Shown: positions 1-8,808, numbered from the stretch's first letter. The stretch: 64,000 nucleotides of DNA from Leifsonia williamsii (GCF_030433685.1 NZ_JAROCF010000001.1:372001-436000), one strand, 5' to 3'. The notes: a model not told the origin generated them from the letters alone. Translations and numbers: made by a program.

Positions 1-385
1 TGAACCGATCCAACTTCGAGACGGAGGCCTCACGGATCATCCAACCGCCGAGATTCGGCACGACGTACTTGTCCAGGACCGCCTCGTAACGACGCAGTGT
101 TCCGTTCGAGCGGGAGGTGTGGCTGAACTCGTCCCACCAGACGATCGCCAGGTCGGCGAGCCGGGTCTCCGGGTTGAGCTCGCCGTCGCCGAGCGGCTTG
201 ATGCGATCCCGCATCGCTTCTCGGAGAAGTGCTTCGGCCTTCTGTTTGGTGCGCCCGATGCGTTCGATCTGTCGTGTGCGACCATCGACGTCGCGATAGC
301 GGGCACGCGCGGCCCAGCGGCCTTGCGTAAGCATGCGCGTGGTGACGGTGCCCCACGTCTCGGAGACCAAAGGAGGACGGGACAT
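1..385 (-). CDS. Tyrosine recombinase/integrase, N-terminal part (runs off left edge)
   Basis: Reading the minus strand from an ATG at 385 gives about 128 codons with no stop before the window ends. The N-terminus (RARYRDVDGRTRQIERIGRT, then an Ala/Glu/Lys-rich helix) resembles the arm-type DNA-binding domain of phage and ICE integrases. It is followed by a SAM-like core-binding stretch (LADLAIVWWDEF, then LRRYEAVLDKYVVPNLGG). The catalytic domain with the R-H-R-Y residues lies outside the window, so activity cannot be judged. A good AGGAGG lies about 5 bases upstream of the ATG, and the preceding gene ends 2 bases before it, which suggests translational coupling. It probably inserts and excises the neighbouring element. 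Site and target are unknown. Confidence 0.8.
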   Translation of the reverse strand, partial: MSRPPLVSETWGTVTTRMLTQGRWAARARYRDVDGRTRQIERIGRTKQKAEALLREAMRDRIKPLGDGELNPETRLADLAIVWWDEFSHTSRSNGTLRRYEAVLDKYVVPNLGGWMIREASVSKLDRF

Positions 386-387
386 GA

Positions 388-783
388 TCAGCGACCCCCG
401 TTCTCGATACGCGAGCCAGTCGGCCCGACTCCGCCGTTGCGGAGCTCGGGTGTCAGCGCGGGAAACGGCGATCCGTCGAGGTCAGCGGAATCCCGCTCGG
501 GACTACGCGTGGCCCCCATGCTACGCGCGCGCTGCTGGGGTCGGCGAGGGTCGTTGAGGCGAACGAATGGAACGCACGCCGCCTCTGCCGTCAGCGCTGC
601 CAATCGTCCGATCGGCGTGAGCGGGTCGGCTGCGATCGCCCATCCATCCATCGCATAGCGGCTGACGGTCTCGACGCACTCCTTCTTCTCTTCCAGGCTC
701 GGGCTGAACGAGCCGACCACACCGATCAGCCCACTCTGCAGTTCCGGACGCATGTTTCTGGTGTCCATGACGATTACCCGCAT
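388..783 (-). CDS. Hypothetical protein coupled to the integrase
   Basis: This 131-residue protein has a clear start: an ATG at 783 preceded by AGGGGAG at good spacing. The longer reading frame back to 1089 runs through apparent non-coding DNA and was discarded. The N-terminal 80 residues (MRVIVMDTRNMRPELQSGL, then SRYAMDGWAIAADPLTPIGR) look like a small folded domain. The last 50 are Arg/Pro/Gly-rich and probably disordered. I see no helix-turn-helix, so I do not call it an excisionase, although its place just ahead of the integrase, with 2 bases between stop and start, would suit a directionality factor or regulator. Family not recognised. Confidence 0.55.
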   Translation of the reverse strand: MRVIVMDTRNMRPELQSGLIGVVGSFSPSLEEKKECVETVSRYAMDGWAIAADPLTPIGRLAALTAEAACVPFVRLNDPRRPQQRARSMGATRSPERDSADLDGSPFPALTPELRNGGVGPTGSRIENGGR

Positions 784-1302
784 GATGATCACTCCCCTGT
801 CTCTCGTTCTTGTTTGCCTTCCGGCGGAGAGATCGAGAGCGAGTGGGAGGTGACGCAGTGCCGGGACCGTGGAATACCGGAGGGAGCGAAGCGAGTGAGG
901 ATATGCCGCGAAAGCCCGGCACGGAGCACCGGAACGAGCTACGATCGGCCGGCGGAAAGACAAACAACACGGCTGACGCAGCGCCGCCCGCGGGCGGCTC
1001 CGCCCACAACAGCACCCGACGACATTGGTCTGCTGGGTCACATCGATGCCCGCGGTCACAGCGGCTGGTGAAGTCGATGGCGCTGCCACCGCAGCACGGT
1101 CGTGGTGGCTGTTGGTGACCTGTCCGGGTCCGTCATCGTTGATCGCTGACGCACGTTGTCGTTCCCGCCGGTCTGCCTGGCGCCCTTCGGGCTTATCTCG
1201 CGGCAGATCGGCGGGCTCCCGGGGCCTCAGTGGCGCAGCATCAGCTGCGCTGACGGGTCTACGTGCTCAGCCACGGAGGTCCTTCTCTGACGGCGAAGGG
1301 CA
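784..1302. other. Intergenic region without a convincing gene
   Basis: About 520 bases with overlapping open frames on both strands but no ribosome-binding site or recognisable protein. It contains AGGGAGCGAAGCGAG at 881-895, whose reverse complement recurs at 31121-31135 near the relaxase. The promoter of the integrase pair should lie in its left part. Confidence 0.5.
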
Positions 1303-2052
1303 TTACCGAAGCGACGGAGGACGAACTCGCACCGGCGCGAGCCAGGCTGCGACCGTGACCGCTGTGATCGATCCCGCGCACATGATGGCCGCAAGTACCA
1401 CGACCTGGAACCGGCCGGCCTCCAGCGGTGAGACGCCGCCGAAGATGGCTCCGACGAACGCACCGGGGAGCGTGACGAGACCTGTGGTCTTGGTCTGATC
1501 GACCGAGGGGATGAGCGCCGAGTACACCGCGGTGCGCGCCAACTGCTGCGTGGACTGACGGGGTGTGGCTCCGAGCGCGAGCCATCCCTCGACCTCGTCC
1601 CAGCGGTCGCCGGCCGCCTCGGTGAAGCGGCGGCCGCTGAGGGTGGCGATGCTCATCGCGTTACCGATGATGATGCCGCCGATCGCGAGCGCGTAGCGGG
1701 CGGAGAACGTGAGCGCTCCTGATGCGAACACGATGGTGAGGGTGACCACCACGCCCACAGCCATCGCGGTAACCATCATGAAGGCGTGGTCGCCCGACCA
1801 GCCCACCCGGTGCGTCGCGGTGGCTGCGGCCACACCGAACATCACCAGGAGCGCGAGCGCGACCCAAAGCGGGTTGGTGATCACGCCAGCGAGCACGAGG
1901 CTGATGATGGCGAGCTGGGCGGCGCCGCGCACGATGGCGAACAGCGGAGCCCACCGGTGAGGGACACGGTAACCAGCGAGCACGGCCGTCGCGATGAGCG
2001 CCAGGACGGATACTCCGAACAGGGTAGGGAGCAACTCGCGCAGGATCAGCAC
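1303..2052 (-). CDS. FetB-like ABC transporter permease (UPF0014 family), without its ATPase
   Basis: A 249-residue integral membrane protein of the FetB/UPF0014 family. Family members are the membrane subunit of the FetAB transporter, linked to iron export and oxidative stress. About six to seven hydrophobic segments are visible. The family-typical stretches GNAMSIATLS, the EGWLALGATPRQ loop and PSVDQTKTTGLVTLPGAFVG are all present, so the protein looks intact. FetB normally works with an ATP-binding subunit, FetA, encoded next to it; none is found on either side here. It may pair with an ATPase encoded elsewhere or be a left-over of a larger operon. The metal substrate cannot be decided from sequence. 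Confidence 0.8.
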   Translation of the reverse strand: MLILRELLPTLFGVSVLALIATAVLAGYRVPHRWAPLFAIVRGAAQLAIISLVLAGVITNPLWVALALLVMFGVAAATATHRVGWSGDHAFMMVTAMAVGVVVTLTIVFASGALTFSARYALAIGGIIIGNAMSIATLSGRRFTEAAGDRWDEVEGWLALGATPRQSTQQLARTAVYSALIPSVDQTKTTGLVTLPGAFVGAIFGGVSPLEAGRFQVVVLAAIMCAGSITAVTVAAWLAPVRVRPPSLR

Positions 2053-2099
2053 TGGCCGAGCCTACATCGGGCGGTCCACGGGTCTCGATGCATCCGTCG

Positions 2100-2771
2100 C
2101 TATGAGATCTTGGACGTGTCGGCGTGCCCGCTCTCTGTGCGGAGGCGGGCGTCGCGGCGCGTCCTGGCGCGGCGACGCAGCGCGCTGATCAGGACGGGAA
2201 GCACGGAGACTGCCACGACGACGATCATCAGCACGTCGATGTTGTTCGCGATGAACGGTATCCCGCCGAGCAGGATCCCGAGAAGGACCATGACCGCCAC
2301 CCAGGCGACGCCGCCGAGCGCATTCCAGATCAGGAACCTTCGGTACGGCATGGCGGCGATCCCGGCCGAGAGCGGCACATAGGTGCGGACGAACGGGACG
2401 AAGCGGCCGAGAACCAGCGAGGGTCCGCCGTACTTCGCAAAGAACGCCTCTGCGGCTTCGAGCCGCTCGGTCTTCAGGACGCGGGCATCCGGCTTGAAGA
2501 GCCGCCTCCCGAACCGCTTTCCGAGCCAGTAGCCGGCCTGGTCGCCCGCGAAGGCAGCGACCGCGGCCACGACAGCGACCTGCCAGACCTGGATGCCGAG
2601 CTGGGGCGCCAGAATAGCGGCAGTGATCAGAAGCGAGTCACCCGGCAGAAAGGGAAAGAGCAACCCCGACTCGATGAAGACGACGACAGCGATGCCGACG
2701 AGGACCCATGGACCGAAAGCGTGGAGCCAGGTCGACGCATCGAGGAGGGGAATGGAAGCGCGCGAGATCAT
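2100..2771 (-). CDS. DedA family membrane protein (VTT domain)
   Basis: A 223-residue protein with the DedA/VTT layout: an N-terminal hydrophobic segment, the re-entrant region with FIESGLLFPFLPGDSLL, a second half with YWLGKRFGRRLF and the amphipathic FVPFVRTYVPLSAG motif, then two C-terminal membrane helices and a basic tail. The acidic E in FIESG and the R/P in GRFVPFVRT, which are functionally important in the family, are present. DedA proteins are inner-membrane proteins, some acting as undecaprenyl-phosphate or phospholipid flippases. The gene follows PAP2 on the same strand (62-base gap), so both may act on membrane lipid or lipid carrier turnover. Confidence 0.85.
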   Translation of the reverse strand: MISRASIPLLDASTWLHAFGPWVLVGIAVVVFIESGLLFPFLPGDSLLITAAILAPQLGIQVWQVAVVAAVAAFAGDQAGYWLGKRFGRRLFKPDARVLKTERLEAAEAFFAKYGGPSLVLGRFVPFVRTYVPLSAGIAAMPYRRFLIWNALGGVAWVAVMVLLGILLGGIPFIANNIDVLMIVVVAVSVLPVLISALRRRARTRRDARLRTESGHADTSKIS

Positions 2772-2833
2772 TTCGATCCTTTCTGTCGGGTGGCGGCAGG
2801 ATCGTCGGGGCCGGCCTCAGAACGGAGGCCGCG

Positions 2834-3505
2834 TCACGACGAGATCGGAACCTGTCGCCGACGATTGACGAACACACGTGCGGCCACCAGGTTCCACAAC
2901 CCGGCGAACAGGATGGCGCCGGCGACGCCGTTGATAAAGGATCCGGCCACATCCGCGCCATAGTGCACTCCGACGTACAGCCGGGACCACGCGACCAGCA
3001 GCACCAAGATGGCACCGACGGCGATCACCACACCGCGCGACCCGGCGCTGCGGCAGACCATCGCCAGCGCAGCGGTGAGCGAGACGGCGAAGACGACATG
3101 CCCGCTCGGGAAGCTGAGCGTCGACGGGGCGACGGCTATTTGGTGCGCGAGAGCGGCTGTCGATCGCGGCTCGGCGACGATCGCCTTGACGGCCAGCGTC
3201 GTGATCCATCCGAAGCCGGTGACCAGGCACACCGCCACAGCGCTTCGCCAGCCTTTCACGAAGAGGACGACGACGAAGACGACCACGAGGATGCAGCCGA
3301 CAACGAACACGTGATCCAGCTGGTCCAGGAGCAGGGCCGTGCGATCCAGGAGGGGGGAGTTCACCGCATTCACCGACGCGGCGAGACCGTCGAGCCGGAG
3401 CGCCGGGACCAGTTTCGCAGCGAAGCCGAGGAGGAAGGTCGCCGCGAACAGAACGATGGTCCACGCGACCCAATGACGGGGCGTGCGCAGCAGAGCCGGA
3501 TACAT
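2834..3505 (-). CDS. PAP2 family membrane phosphatase
   Basis: This 223-residue protein carries the three signature blocks of the PAP2 (phosphatidate phosphatase type 2/undecaprenyl pyrophosphate phosphatase) superfamily: KAIVAEPRS, PSGH and SRLYVGVHYGAD. These supply the phosphate-binding Lys/Arg and the catalytic His pair. Five to six membrane helices surround them. The start at 3505 is preferred because AGGAG precedes it; an upstream GTG at 3553 has no such site. The gene is divergent from the two-component system, which might regulate it. Likely substrates are a lipid phosphate or undecaprenyl diphosphate at the outer face of the membrane. Confidence 0.85.
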   Translation of the reverse strand: MYPALLRTPRHWVAWTIVLFAATFLLGFAAKLVPALRLDGLAASVNAVNSPLLDRTALLLDQLDHVFVVGCILVVVFVVVLFVKGWRSAVAVCLVTGFGWITTLAVKAIVAEPRSTAALAHQIAVAPSTLSFPSGHVVFAVSLTAALAMVCRSAGSRGVVIAVGAILVLLVAWSRLYVGVHYGADVAGSFINGVAGAILFAGLWNLVAARVFVNRRRQVPISS

Positions 3506-3624
3506 GTGAGCTCCTCTCGAAGGACGTGCCGAGCTAGTCAACCCACTCGCCACTAAGCAATCTCTAAGCCGCCGTCGGGTCGGGGACTTAGAGGCGTCAT
3601 CGGCTGTGGCGTTAGGTTGAAACC

Positions 3625-4290
3625 ATGGATGACGATCGCCTCCGCCTCCTCCTGGTCGAGGACGATACGCAGCTGGGCCCGCTCATCGAGGACATGCTCG
3701 CCGAGACCTACGACGTGCTCCGGGTGAGCGACGGACCATCCGGCCTGGAGCACGGCCTCACCGGTGTCTTCGACGCGATCATCCTCGACCGTCGCCTTCC
3801 CGGAATGGGCGGCGCGAACATCGTCCGGACGCTGCGCCAGCGGCGCATCGTGACCCCCATCCTGATGTTGACAGCCCTCGGCGCTCTGAACGATCGCGTC
3901 GAGGGGCTCGACGCTGGAGCGAACGACTACCTCGTCAAACCCTTCGAGTTCGACGAACTGCTAGCACGATTGCGCGCCCTGACGCGGACGTTCACCGGTG
4001 AAGGCCGCGAGCTGACCATCGGCGAATGGCGGCTGTTCCCGGACAGCCGCTGCATCTACTCCCCCTACGATGGCCGCATTCAACTGACCGAACGCGAAAG
4101 CTCGCTGCTGAAGCTCTTCGCCGAGAACCCGTTGCGCATCTTCAGCCGACCCCAGATCCTGAACGCGGTGTTCCAGGCAGACGAACAGCCTGGGACTGTG
4201 GACACCTACGTGCACTACCTGCGCCGAAAGACCGACCCCGAAATCATCACCACGGTGCGTGGCGAGGGCTACCGGCTGGGCCAGCCGTGA
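3625..4290 (+). CDS. OmpR/PhoB family response regulator
   Basis: A 221-residue two-domain regulator. The receiver domain has the acidic pocket at VEDD (residues 11-14), the phospho-acceptor Asp55 in AIILDRRLPG, Thr83 and Lys105 in DYLVKPF. The C-terminal winged helix includes LTERESSLLKLF and the recognition/wing region VDTYVHYLRRKTD then VRGEGYRL. It overlaps the kinase gene by 4 bases (GTGA), so the pair is co-translated. The gene points away from the PAP2/DedA genes across a short gap that probably holds both promoters. The signal is unknown; cell-envelope stress would fit the neighbours. Confidence 0.93.
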   Translation: MDDDRLRLLLVEDDTQLGPLIEDMLAETYDVLRVSDGPSGLEHGLTGVFDAIILDRRLPGMGGANIVRTLRQRRIVTPILMLTALGALNDRVEGLDAGANDYLVKPFEFDELLARLRALTRTFTGEGRELTIGEWRLFPDSRCIYSPYDGRIQLTERESSLLKLFAENPLRIFSRPQILNAVFQADEQPGTVDTYVHYLRRKTDPEIITTVRGEGYRLGQP

Positions 4291-5264
4291 ACGACGCCCG
4301 TCAGAGCGATTCACGTGAGGTCCGACGGGCGTCGAGGATCGTCGGACTGCAGCTCACCCTCGCCTCCGGAGCCCTGGCGGTGGCGGTCATCGGCATCGCC
4401 TTCTTCGTCATCCTGGACGAGCTCCGCCCCTCGGAGGTCAACGAGCCGCCCAAGCCCGGCGAGCACAAGATCTACATCGACACGACCGAAGCGATGGCGG
4501 CTCTGATCGTCGTCGGCGTCCTGGCCGTGATTGTCGCCGGCATGATGAGCCTGATCGTGACACGCAGGGCAGTGCGGCCACTCGGGCGCGCCCTCCAGCT
4601 CCAGCGCGACTTCGTGGCGGATGCCAGCCACGAGCTCCGCACACCACTCGCCGTCCTCGACCTGCGGTTGCAGACACTCCAGCGGAGCCTGCCTCCAGAC
4701 GACCCGTCCGCACCCACGGTCGCCAAGCTCCGCGCTGACGCCCATAACCTCATCGAGGTCGTCAACGACCTGCTGCTCGCTGCGGGGACCAGCCCAGCCG
4801 CGGACGCACCACCGTCATCGTTCACGGAGGCTGTCGAACGCGCCGTCGAGGCGCTGCAGGTCCTTGCGGCCGAGGCAGGGGTGGAACTCGTGCTCCAACG
4901 GCAGGCGCTCCTGGCGACCCGCGTCCCGGCATCAAGTATCCAGCGCTGCGCGACGGCCCTGATCGACAACGCCCTCGCCCACTCACCGGCCGGTACGAAG
5001 GTGACCGTGACGGTGGCTCGCGACGGTCACGACGCGCTCCTTCGTCTCGCCGATCAGGGTACCGGCATCGCCGGCATCGACCCGTCCCGGATCTTCGACC
5101 GATTCGCCCGCGCCCAGCCGAACAACCCGCGACACGAGCGCTCCAGCTACGGCATAGGACTTGCCCTGGTGCGCGAGATCGCGACCGGGCACGGTGGCGA
5201 CGTCCGGGTAGCCTCCACGGGAGTGAGCGGCACGGTGGTCGAGCTGCGCATCCCGACCGCCTGA
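4287..5264 (+). CDS. Sensor histidine kinase
   Basis: 325 residues from a GTG that overlaps the regulator's stop codon. Two membrane helices (about 20-44 and 70-91) enclose only about 25 residues of extracytoplasmic loop, so it is a small-sensor kinase. A short HAMP-like linker leads to the phospho-acceptor His115 in DASHELRTPLAVL, then a HATPase domain with N-box DNALAHSP, G1 box ADQGTGIAG, the IFDRFARA F-box and G2 box SYGIGLALV. All catalytic features are present. It should phosphorylate the OmpR-type regulator just upstream. The short loop suggests intramembrane sensing or help from a partner membrane protein. Confidence 0.92.
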   Translation: MNDARQSDSREVRRASRIVGLQLTLASGALAVAVIGIAFFVILDELRPSEVNEPPKPGEHKIYIDTTEAMAALIVVGVLAVIVAGMMSLIVTRRAVRPLGRALQLQRDFVADASHELRTPLAVLDLRLQTLQRSLPPDDPSAPTVAKLRADAHNLIEVVNDLLLAAGTSPAADAPPSSFTEAVERAVEALQVLAAEAGVELVLQRQALLATRVPASSIQRCATALIDNALAHSPAGTKVTVTVARDGHDALLRLADQGTGIAGIDPSRIFDRFARAQPNNPRHERSSYGIGLALVREIATGHGGDVRVASTGVSGTVVELRIPTA

Positions 5265-5378
5265 ATCTCAAGGCCGCCCAACCGCCGCAGATCGATAGCA
5301 GGAGCGGCTGGTGGCCCTGGGACGGCGGGCGATCTCAATGGGTACAACTCGACTCGACATCCGGGTAAGGAGGAAGGT

Positions 5379-6095
5379 ATGACACCTGCGCTCGGCGACT
5401 TCCCCACCTGGCTCAACCTCATCGCCTGGGCCTCACTGTCCCTCGGGATCGCCTGTGCGCTCGGCGTGACCGTCGACGTGATCCGGCGTCCTCAGAAGAT
5501 GGCCGTCATGAACGTCGTCTGGCCGGTGTCCATGCTCTTCGGAGGCGCGCTCTGGTTGGGGGGCTACCTGCGCTGGGGACGAACACCCGCGGCGAACCCT
5601 GGCGACGCGCAGACGCCCATGGCCGTGGCCGTCGGCACCGGCGCCAACCACTGTGGCGCCGGTTGCGCCCTTGGAGACCTCATCGCCGAATGGGTGGCCT
5701 TCCTGTTCCCGGCCGTCGCCGTCGCCTTCGGCTGGGGCTGGCTCTTCCAGGACAAGATGTTCGCCGTCTGGATCCTCGACTTCATCCTCGCCTTCGGACT
5801 CGGCATCGTCTTCCAGTACTTCGCCATCGCTCCCATGCGCGGGCTCGGGCTCCGCAAGGGTCTGACCGAAGCGCTCAAAGCCGACGCCGCCTCCATCACC
5901 TCCTGGCAGGTCGGGATGTACGGCGCGATGGCGCTCGTCCAACTCCTCTTGTTTCCCGCCCTCTTCGGCGGCCGTGCGCCGGTGAACTCCCCCGAATTCT
6001 GGTTCGCCATGCAGTGGGCCATGCTGCTCGGATTCGCCACCGCCTACCCCGTCAACTGGCTGCTCATCCGGGCCGGAATCAAGGAGCGCATGTGA
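5379..6095 (+). CDS. DUF4396 domain membrane protein
   Basis: A 238-residue polytopic membrane protein with about six hydrophobic segments. The block NHCGAGCALGDLIAEW and the C-terminal WQVGMYGAMALVQLL then AYPVNWLLIRAGIKE match the DUF4396 family as I remember it. The function of the family is not known. The paired Cys in GAGCALGD and the nearby His suggest a metal- or sulfur-related role, which is inference. It has a strong ribosome-binding site (GTAAGGAGGA) and lies about 115 bases after the kinase. It ends tail-to-tail with the CoA-disulfide reductase gene. Confidence 0.8.
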   Translation: MTPALGDFPTWLNLIAWASLSLGIACALGVTVDVIRRPQKMAVMNVVWPVSMLFGGALWLGGYLRWGRTPAANPGDAQTPMAVAVGTGANHCGAGCALGDLIAEWVAFLFPAVAVAFGWGWLFQDKMFAVWILDFILAFGLGIVFQYFAIAPMRGLGLRKGLTEALKADAASITSWQVGMYGAMALVQLLLFPALFGGRAPVNSPEFWFAMQWAMLLGFATAYPVNWLLIRAGIKERM

Positions 6096-6131
6096 CGACG
6101 AAGGCCGCCGGCTCACCTCACGCACCCGCGA

Positions 6132-7784
6132 TCACACCGCAGCCAATCGGCGGGCCGACTCGGCGGACGCTGCCACCCAGGTGCGGTAGCCGCCGTCGAG
6201 GTTGACGACGTCGAAGCCGTGCTGGGCGAGGATGCGGGCAGCGGTGTGCCCGCGCTGCCCCACCTGGCAGTGCACCACGACCGGTCCGGCCGGCAACTCG
6301 CTGAGTCGGTCGCGCAGCTCGTCGACCGGGATGTGCAGCGCTCCCGGAATCGCGCCCGCCGCGTACTCTCCCCCGGTGCGGACGTCTACCAGGGTCGCAC
6401 CGGCCGCGACCGCGGAGTCGAGCTCGTGCCACTGGATCGCCCGGGTGGCGCCGGTGCGGAGGTTGTCGGCCACGTAGCCCAGCTGGTTCACCGGGTCCTT
6501 GGCCGAGCCGAACTGCGGCGCGTACGCGAGCTCGAGGCGGGCGAGACCGGATGCGGTGATGCCGCCCGCCATCGCCACCGCGATCACGTCGATCCGCTTG
6601 TCCACGCCCTCCCCGCCCACGATCTGCGCGCCGAGGATCCGGTCGGTGGCCGGGTCGACCAGCAGCTTCATCGACATGGGCTGCGCCCCCGGGTAGTACG
6701 TCGCGTGCGAGGTCGGGTGGGTGTGGATGACGCGGTGTTCGCGTCCGGCCGACAGCAGCTGTCGCTCGCTCCAGCCGACCTTCGCGGCGACGGTGTCGAA
6801 GACCTTCACGATGGCGGTGCCGAGCGCGGGGGTGTTGCGCTCCTCGTGGCCCGCGATCACGTCGGCGACCGAGCGGCCGTGCCGGTTGGCCAGGCCGGCC
6901 ATCGTGACCAGGGCCGCGTCGCCGGACAGTGCGTCGATCTTCTCGACGCCGTCGCCGACCGCGAAGATGTGCGGGTCGCTGGTGCGGTTCTGCGCGTCGA
7001 CCGCGATCCCGCCGGTCGGGCCGAGCCGCAGGCCGGCGGTGCGCGCGAGGTCCACGCTCGGCGTCACGCCGGACGCGTCGACGATGAAATCGGGACGCAG
7101 CGCACTGCCGTCGGCGAGCACGACGACGCCGCCCTCCACCGCGTCGATCGTGACGGCGGTGCGCACGTCGACGCCGTGGCTGCTCAGTTGGGCCTCCAAC
7201 GGCGCCACCATCTCGGCGTCCAGCGGGCTGAGGAGGTGCGGGCCGCGCTGGATCAGCGTGACGTGGATGCCGCGGCGCACGAGGTTCTCGACGGCCTCCA
7301 GGCCGATGAAGCCGCCGCCGACGACCAGCGCCGACGGGTTGTCGGCCGCCGCCGCGACCAGCGCGCCGATCGCGTCGACGTCCTCCACCGTGCGCAGCGT
7401 GTGCGTGGGGATGCCGGGGTGCCCCGCCGCCTCCCGCGCGGACGCGCCGACCGCGAGGATCAGCTCGTCGTAGCCCTCGGTCGACGTCTCGCCGCTCGCG
7501 GCGTCGAGCACCGTGACCGTGCGCCGCGCGGCGTCGACGGCCAGCACCTCGTGCCCGGTGCGGACGTCGAGCCGGAACCGGGACGCCAGTGATTGCGGCG
7601 TCTGCAGCAGCAGCGACGACCGGTCGCGGATGACCCTGCCGACGTAGTACGGGAGGCCGCAGTTCGCGTAGGAGACGTAGGGGCCGCGCTCGAAGACGAC
7701 GATCTCGCGCGTCTCATCCAGCCGGCGCAGCCGGGTGGCGGCCGACATGCCTCCGGCGACGCCGCCGACGATGATCGTTCTCAT
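6132..7784 (-). CDS. CoA-disulfide reductase with C-terminal rhodanese domain
   Basis: A 550-residue flavoprotein. The N-terminus GGVAGGMSAATRLRR binds FAD. The redox Cys lies in SYANCGLPYYVG, the position of the single active cysteine in CoA-disulfide reductases. A second Rossmann motif, VVGGGFIGLEAVENL, binds NAD(P)H, and FAVGD closes the FAD domain. From about residue 450 a rhodanese domain ends in the active loop VVHCQVGQRGHTA. This CoADR-Rhd fusion is known to handle CoA persulfides and polysulfides, reducing or moving sulfane sulfur. It lies divergently from a CstR-like regulator, with ATACCC/GGGTAT boxes between, which supports induction by persulfide stress. Confidence 0.92.
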   Translation of the reverse strand: MRTIIVGGVAGGMSAATRLRRLDETREIVVFERGPYVSYANCGLPYYVGRVIRDRSSLLLQTPQSLASRFRLDVRTGHEVLAVDAARRTVTVLDAASGETSTEGYDELILAVGASAREAAGHPGIPTHTLRTVEDVDAIGALVAAAADNPSALVVGGGFIGLEAVENLVRRGIHVTLIQRGPHLLSPLDAEMVAPLEAQLSSHGVDVRTAVTIDAVEGGVVVLADGSALRPDFIVDASGVTPSVDLARTAGLRLGPTGGIAVDAQNRTSDPHIFAVGDGVEKIDALSGDAALVTMAGLANRHGRSVADVIAGHEERNTPALGTAIVKVFDTVAAKVGWSERQLLSAGREHRVIHTHPTSHATYYPGAQPMSMKLLVDPATDRILGAQIVGGEGVDKRIDVIAVAMAGGITASGLARLELAYAPQFGSAKDPVNQLGYVADNLRTGATRAIQWHELDSAVAAGATLVDVRTGGEYAAGAIPGALHIPVDELRDRLSELPAGPVVVHCQVGQRGHTAARILAQHGFDVVNLDGGYRTWVAASAESARRLAAV

Positions 7785-7814
7785 TCTGCGAGCTCCTCCC
7801 GAGAGTCGTTTGTT

Positions 7815-7852
7815 ATACCCTCCCGGGTATCGTACTATACGGGGGAGGGTAT
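7815..7852. promoter_or_regulatory. Two CsoR/CstR-type operator boxes between divergent genes
   Basis: Two inverted repeats of the form ATAC-rich/GTAT sit in the 110-base divergent gap: ATACCCTCCCGGGTAT at 7815-7830 and ATACGGGGGAGGGTAT at 7837-7852. They match the pseudo-palindromic operators bound by CsoR/RcnR/CstR family repressors. They are placed to control both the CoA-disulfide reductase and the Cys-rich protein/CstR/DsrE genes. The binding protein is inferred to be the CstR-like protein encoded at 8181. Confidence 0.75.
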
Positions 7853-7894
7853 ATTTTGCACCGACCCGAAGCCGCTCATCGAGAGGACGAATCC

Positions 7895-8077
7895 ATGTGT
7901 TATCCCGTCACCTGCAAGGTCTGTGGCAAGACGACTTGGAGCGGTTGCGGGCAGCATGTCTCCGACGTGCGCCGCGCTGTGCCCGCAAACCAGTGGTGCA
8001 ACGGCACCCACACCGACGCCGAGAGGGCGGCCGTCTCCGGCCGCGGGTTCTTGGGACGCCTCTTCGGCCGAGGCTGA
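7895..8077 (+). CDS. Small Cys-rich protein
   Basis: 60 residues starting MCYPVTCKVCGKTTWSGCG, with five Cys in the first 18 residues and a sixth in NQWCNG. The CxxC arrangement suggests a zinc-binding or redox/persulfide-carrying mini-protein. I know near-identical small proteins in other Actinobacteria, usually unnamed and near metal- or sulfur-responsive regulators. The C-terminus is basic and Gly-rich (GFLGRLFGRG). The start at 7895 is preferred over an upstream ATG at 7856 because the conserved sequence begins there. It is the first gene after the operator boxes, so probably co-regulated with the reductase. Confidence 0.7.
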   Translation: MCYPVTCKVCGKTTWSGCGQHVSDVRRAVPANQWCNGTHTDAERAAVSGRGFLGRLFGRG

Positions 8078-8147
8078 GCGCGAAGGAGCGTCCTAGAGCA
8101 TTCGGTCATCGACTTCGGCCCCCGCCGCCCAAGCCTGAGCAGTCGCT

Positions 8148-8163
8148 ATACCCTGGTGGGTAC
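8148..8163. promoter_or_regulatory. CsoR/CstR-type operator box upstream of the CstR-like gene
   Basis: ATACCCTGGTGGGTAC is a third copy of the operator type found at 7815-7852. It lies 17 bases before the start of the CstR-like repressor gene, as expected for autoregulation. Confidence 0.65.
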
Positions 8164-8174
8164 GCAGAGAGTAG

Positions 8175-8453
<279 letters not shown>

Positions 8454-8457
8454 GACC

Positions 8458-8808
8458 GTGACGGAATCCAGCACTGGCGTCGTCGTCCACCTCGACGAAG
8501 GCGAGCCGGCCAAACACGCGTCGGTGCTGAGAAATCTCGGCAACCTGCTCGATACTCTGGGCCCGCAGACTCGGGTCGAGCTCGTCGTCCACGGAGCCGG
8601 GATCGACCTCCTCCTCGAGGGCAGCCCGCACAGCGAGGACGTCCGCGGGTTGCAGGATCGCGGCCTGACGGTCGACGCCTGCGGCAACACCCTTAGCAGT
8701 GCAAACATCGCCCGGGAGCGGCTCCTGCCCGGCGCAGTGGTCGTGCCAAGTGGAGTCGCCCACCTGGTCATACGCCAGCGCGAGGGCTGGGCGTACGTGC
8801 GCCCGTAA
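8458..8808 (+). CDS. DsrE/DsrF-like family protein
   Basis: 116 residues from a GTG four bases after the repressor stop. The alternating hydrophobic strands (VVVHLDEG, RVELVVHGAGIDLLL) and the single conserved Cys in LTVDACGNTL fit the DsrE-like fold, whose members carry or transfer sulfane sulfur. The C-terminal GVAHLVIRQREGWAYVRP is typical of the small stand-alone versions. It is probably co-transcribed with the CstR-like gene and may receive persulfide from the rhodanese domain of the reductase. Sulfur trafficking is inferred from family and context. Confidence 0.75.
   Translation: MTESSTGVVVHLDEGEPAKHASVLRNLGNLLDTLGPQTRVELVVHGAGIDLLLEGSPHSEDVRGLQDRGLTVDACGNTLSSANIARERLLPGAVVVPSGVAHLVIRQREGWAYVRP

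Noticed and set aside
119..658. Plus-strand open frame of 179 codons at the left end
   Set aside because: It is antisense to the integrase and the coupled hypothetical gene, which have ribosome-binding sites and recognisable protein sequence.
6219..7592. Long plus-strand frame opposite the CoA-disulfide reductase
   Set aside because: It is rich in Arg, His, Asp and Val without any domain, as expected for an antisense shadow in high-GC DNA.
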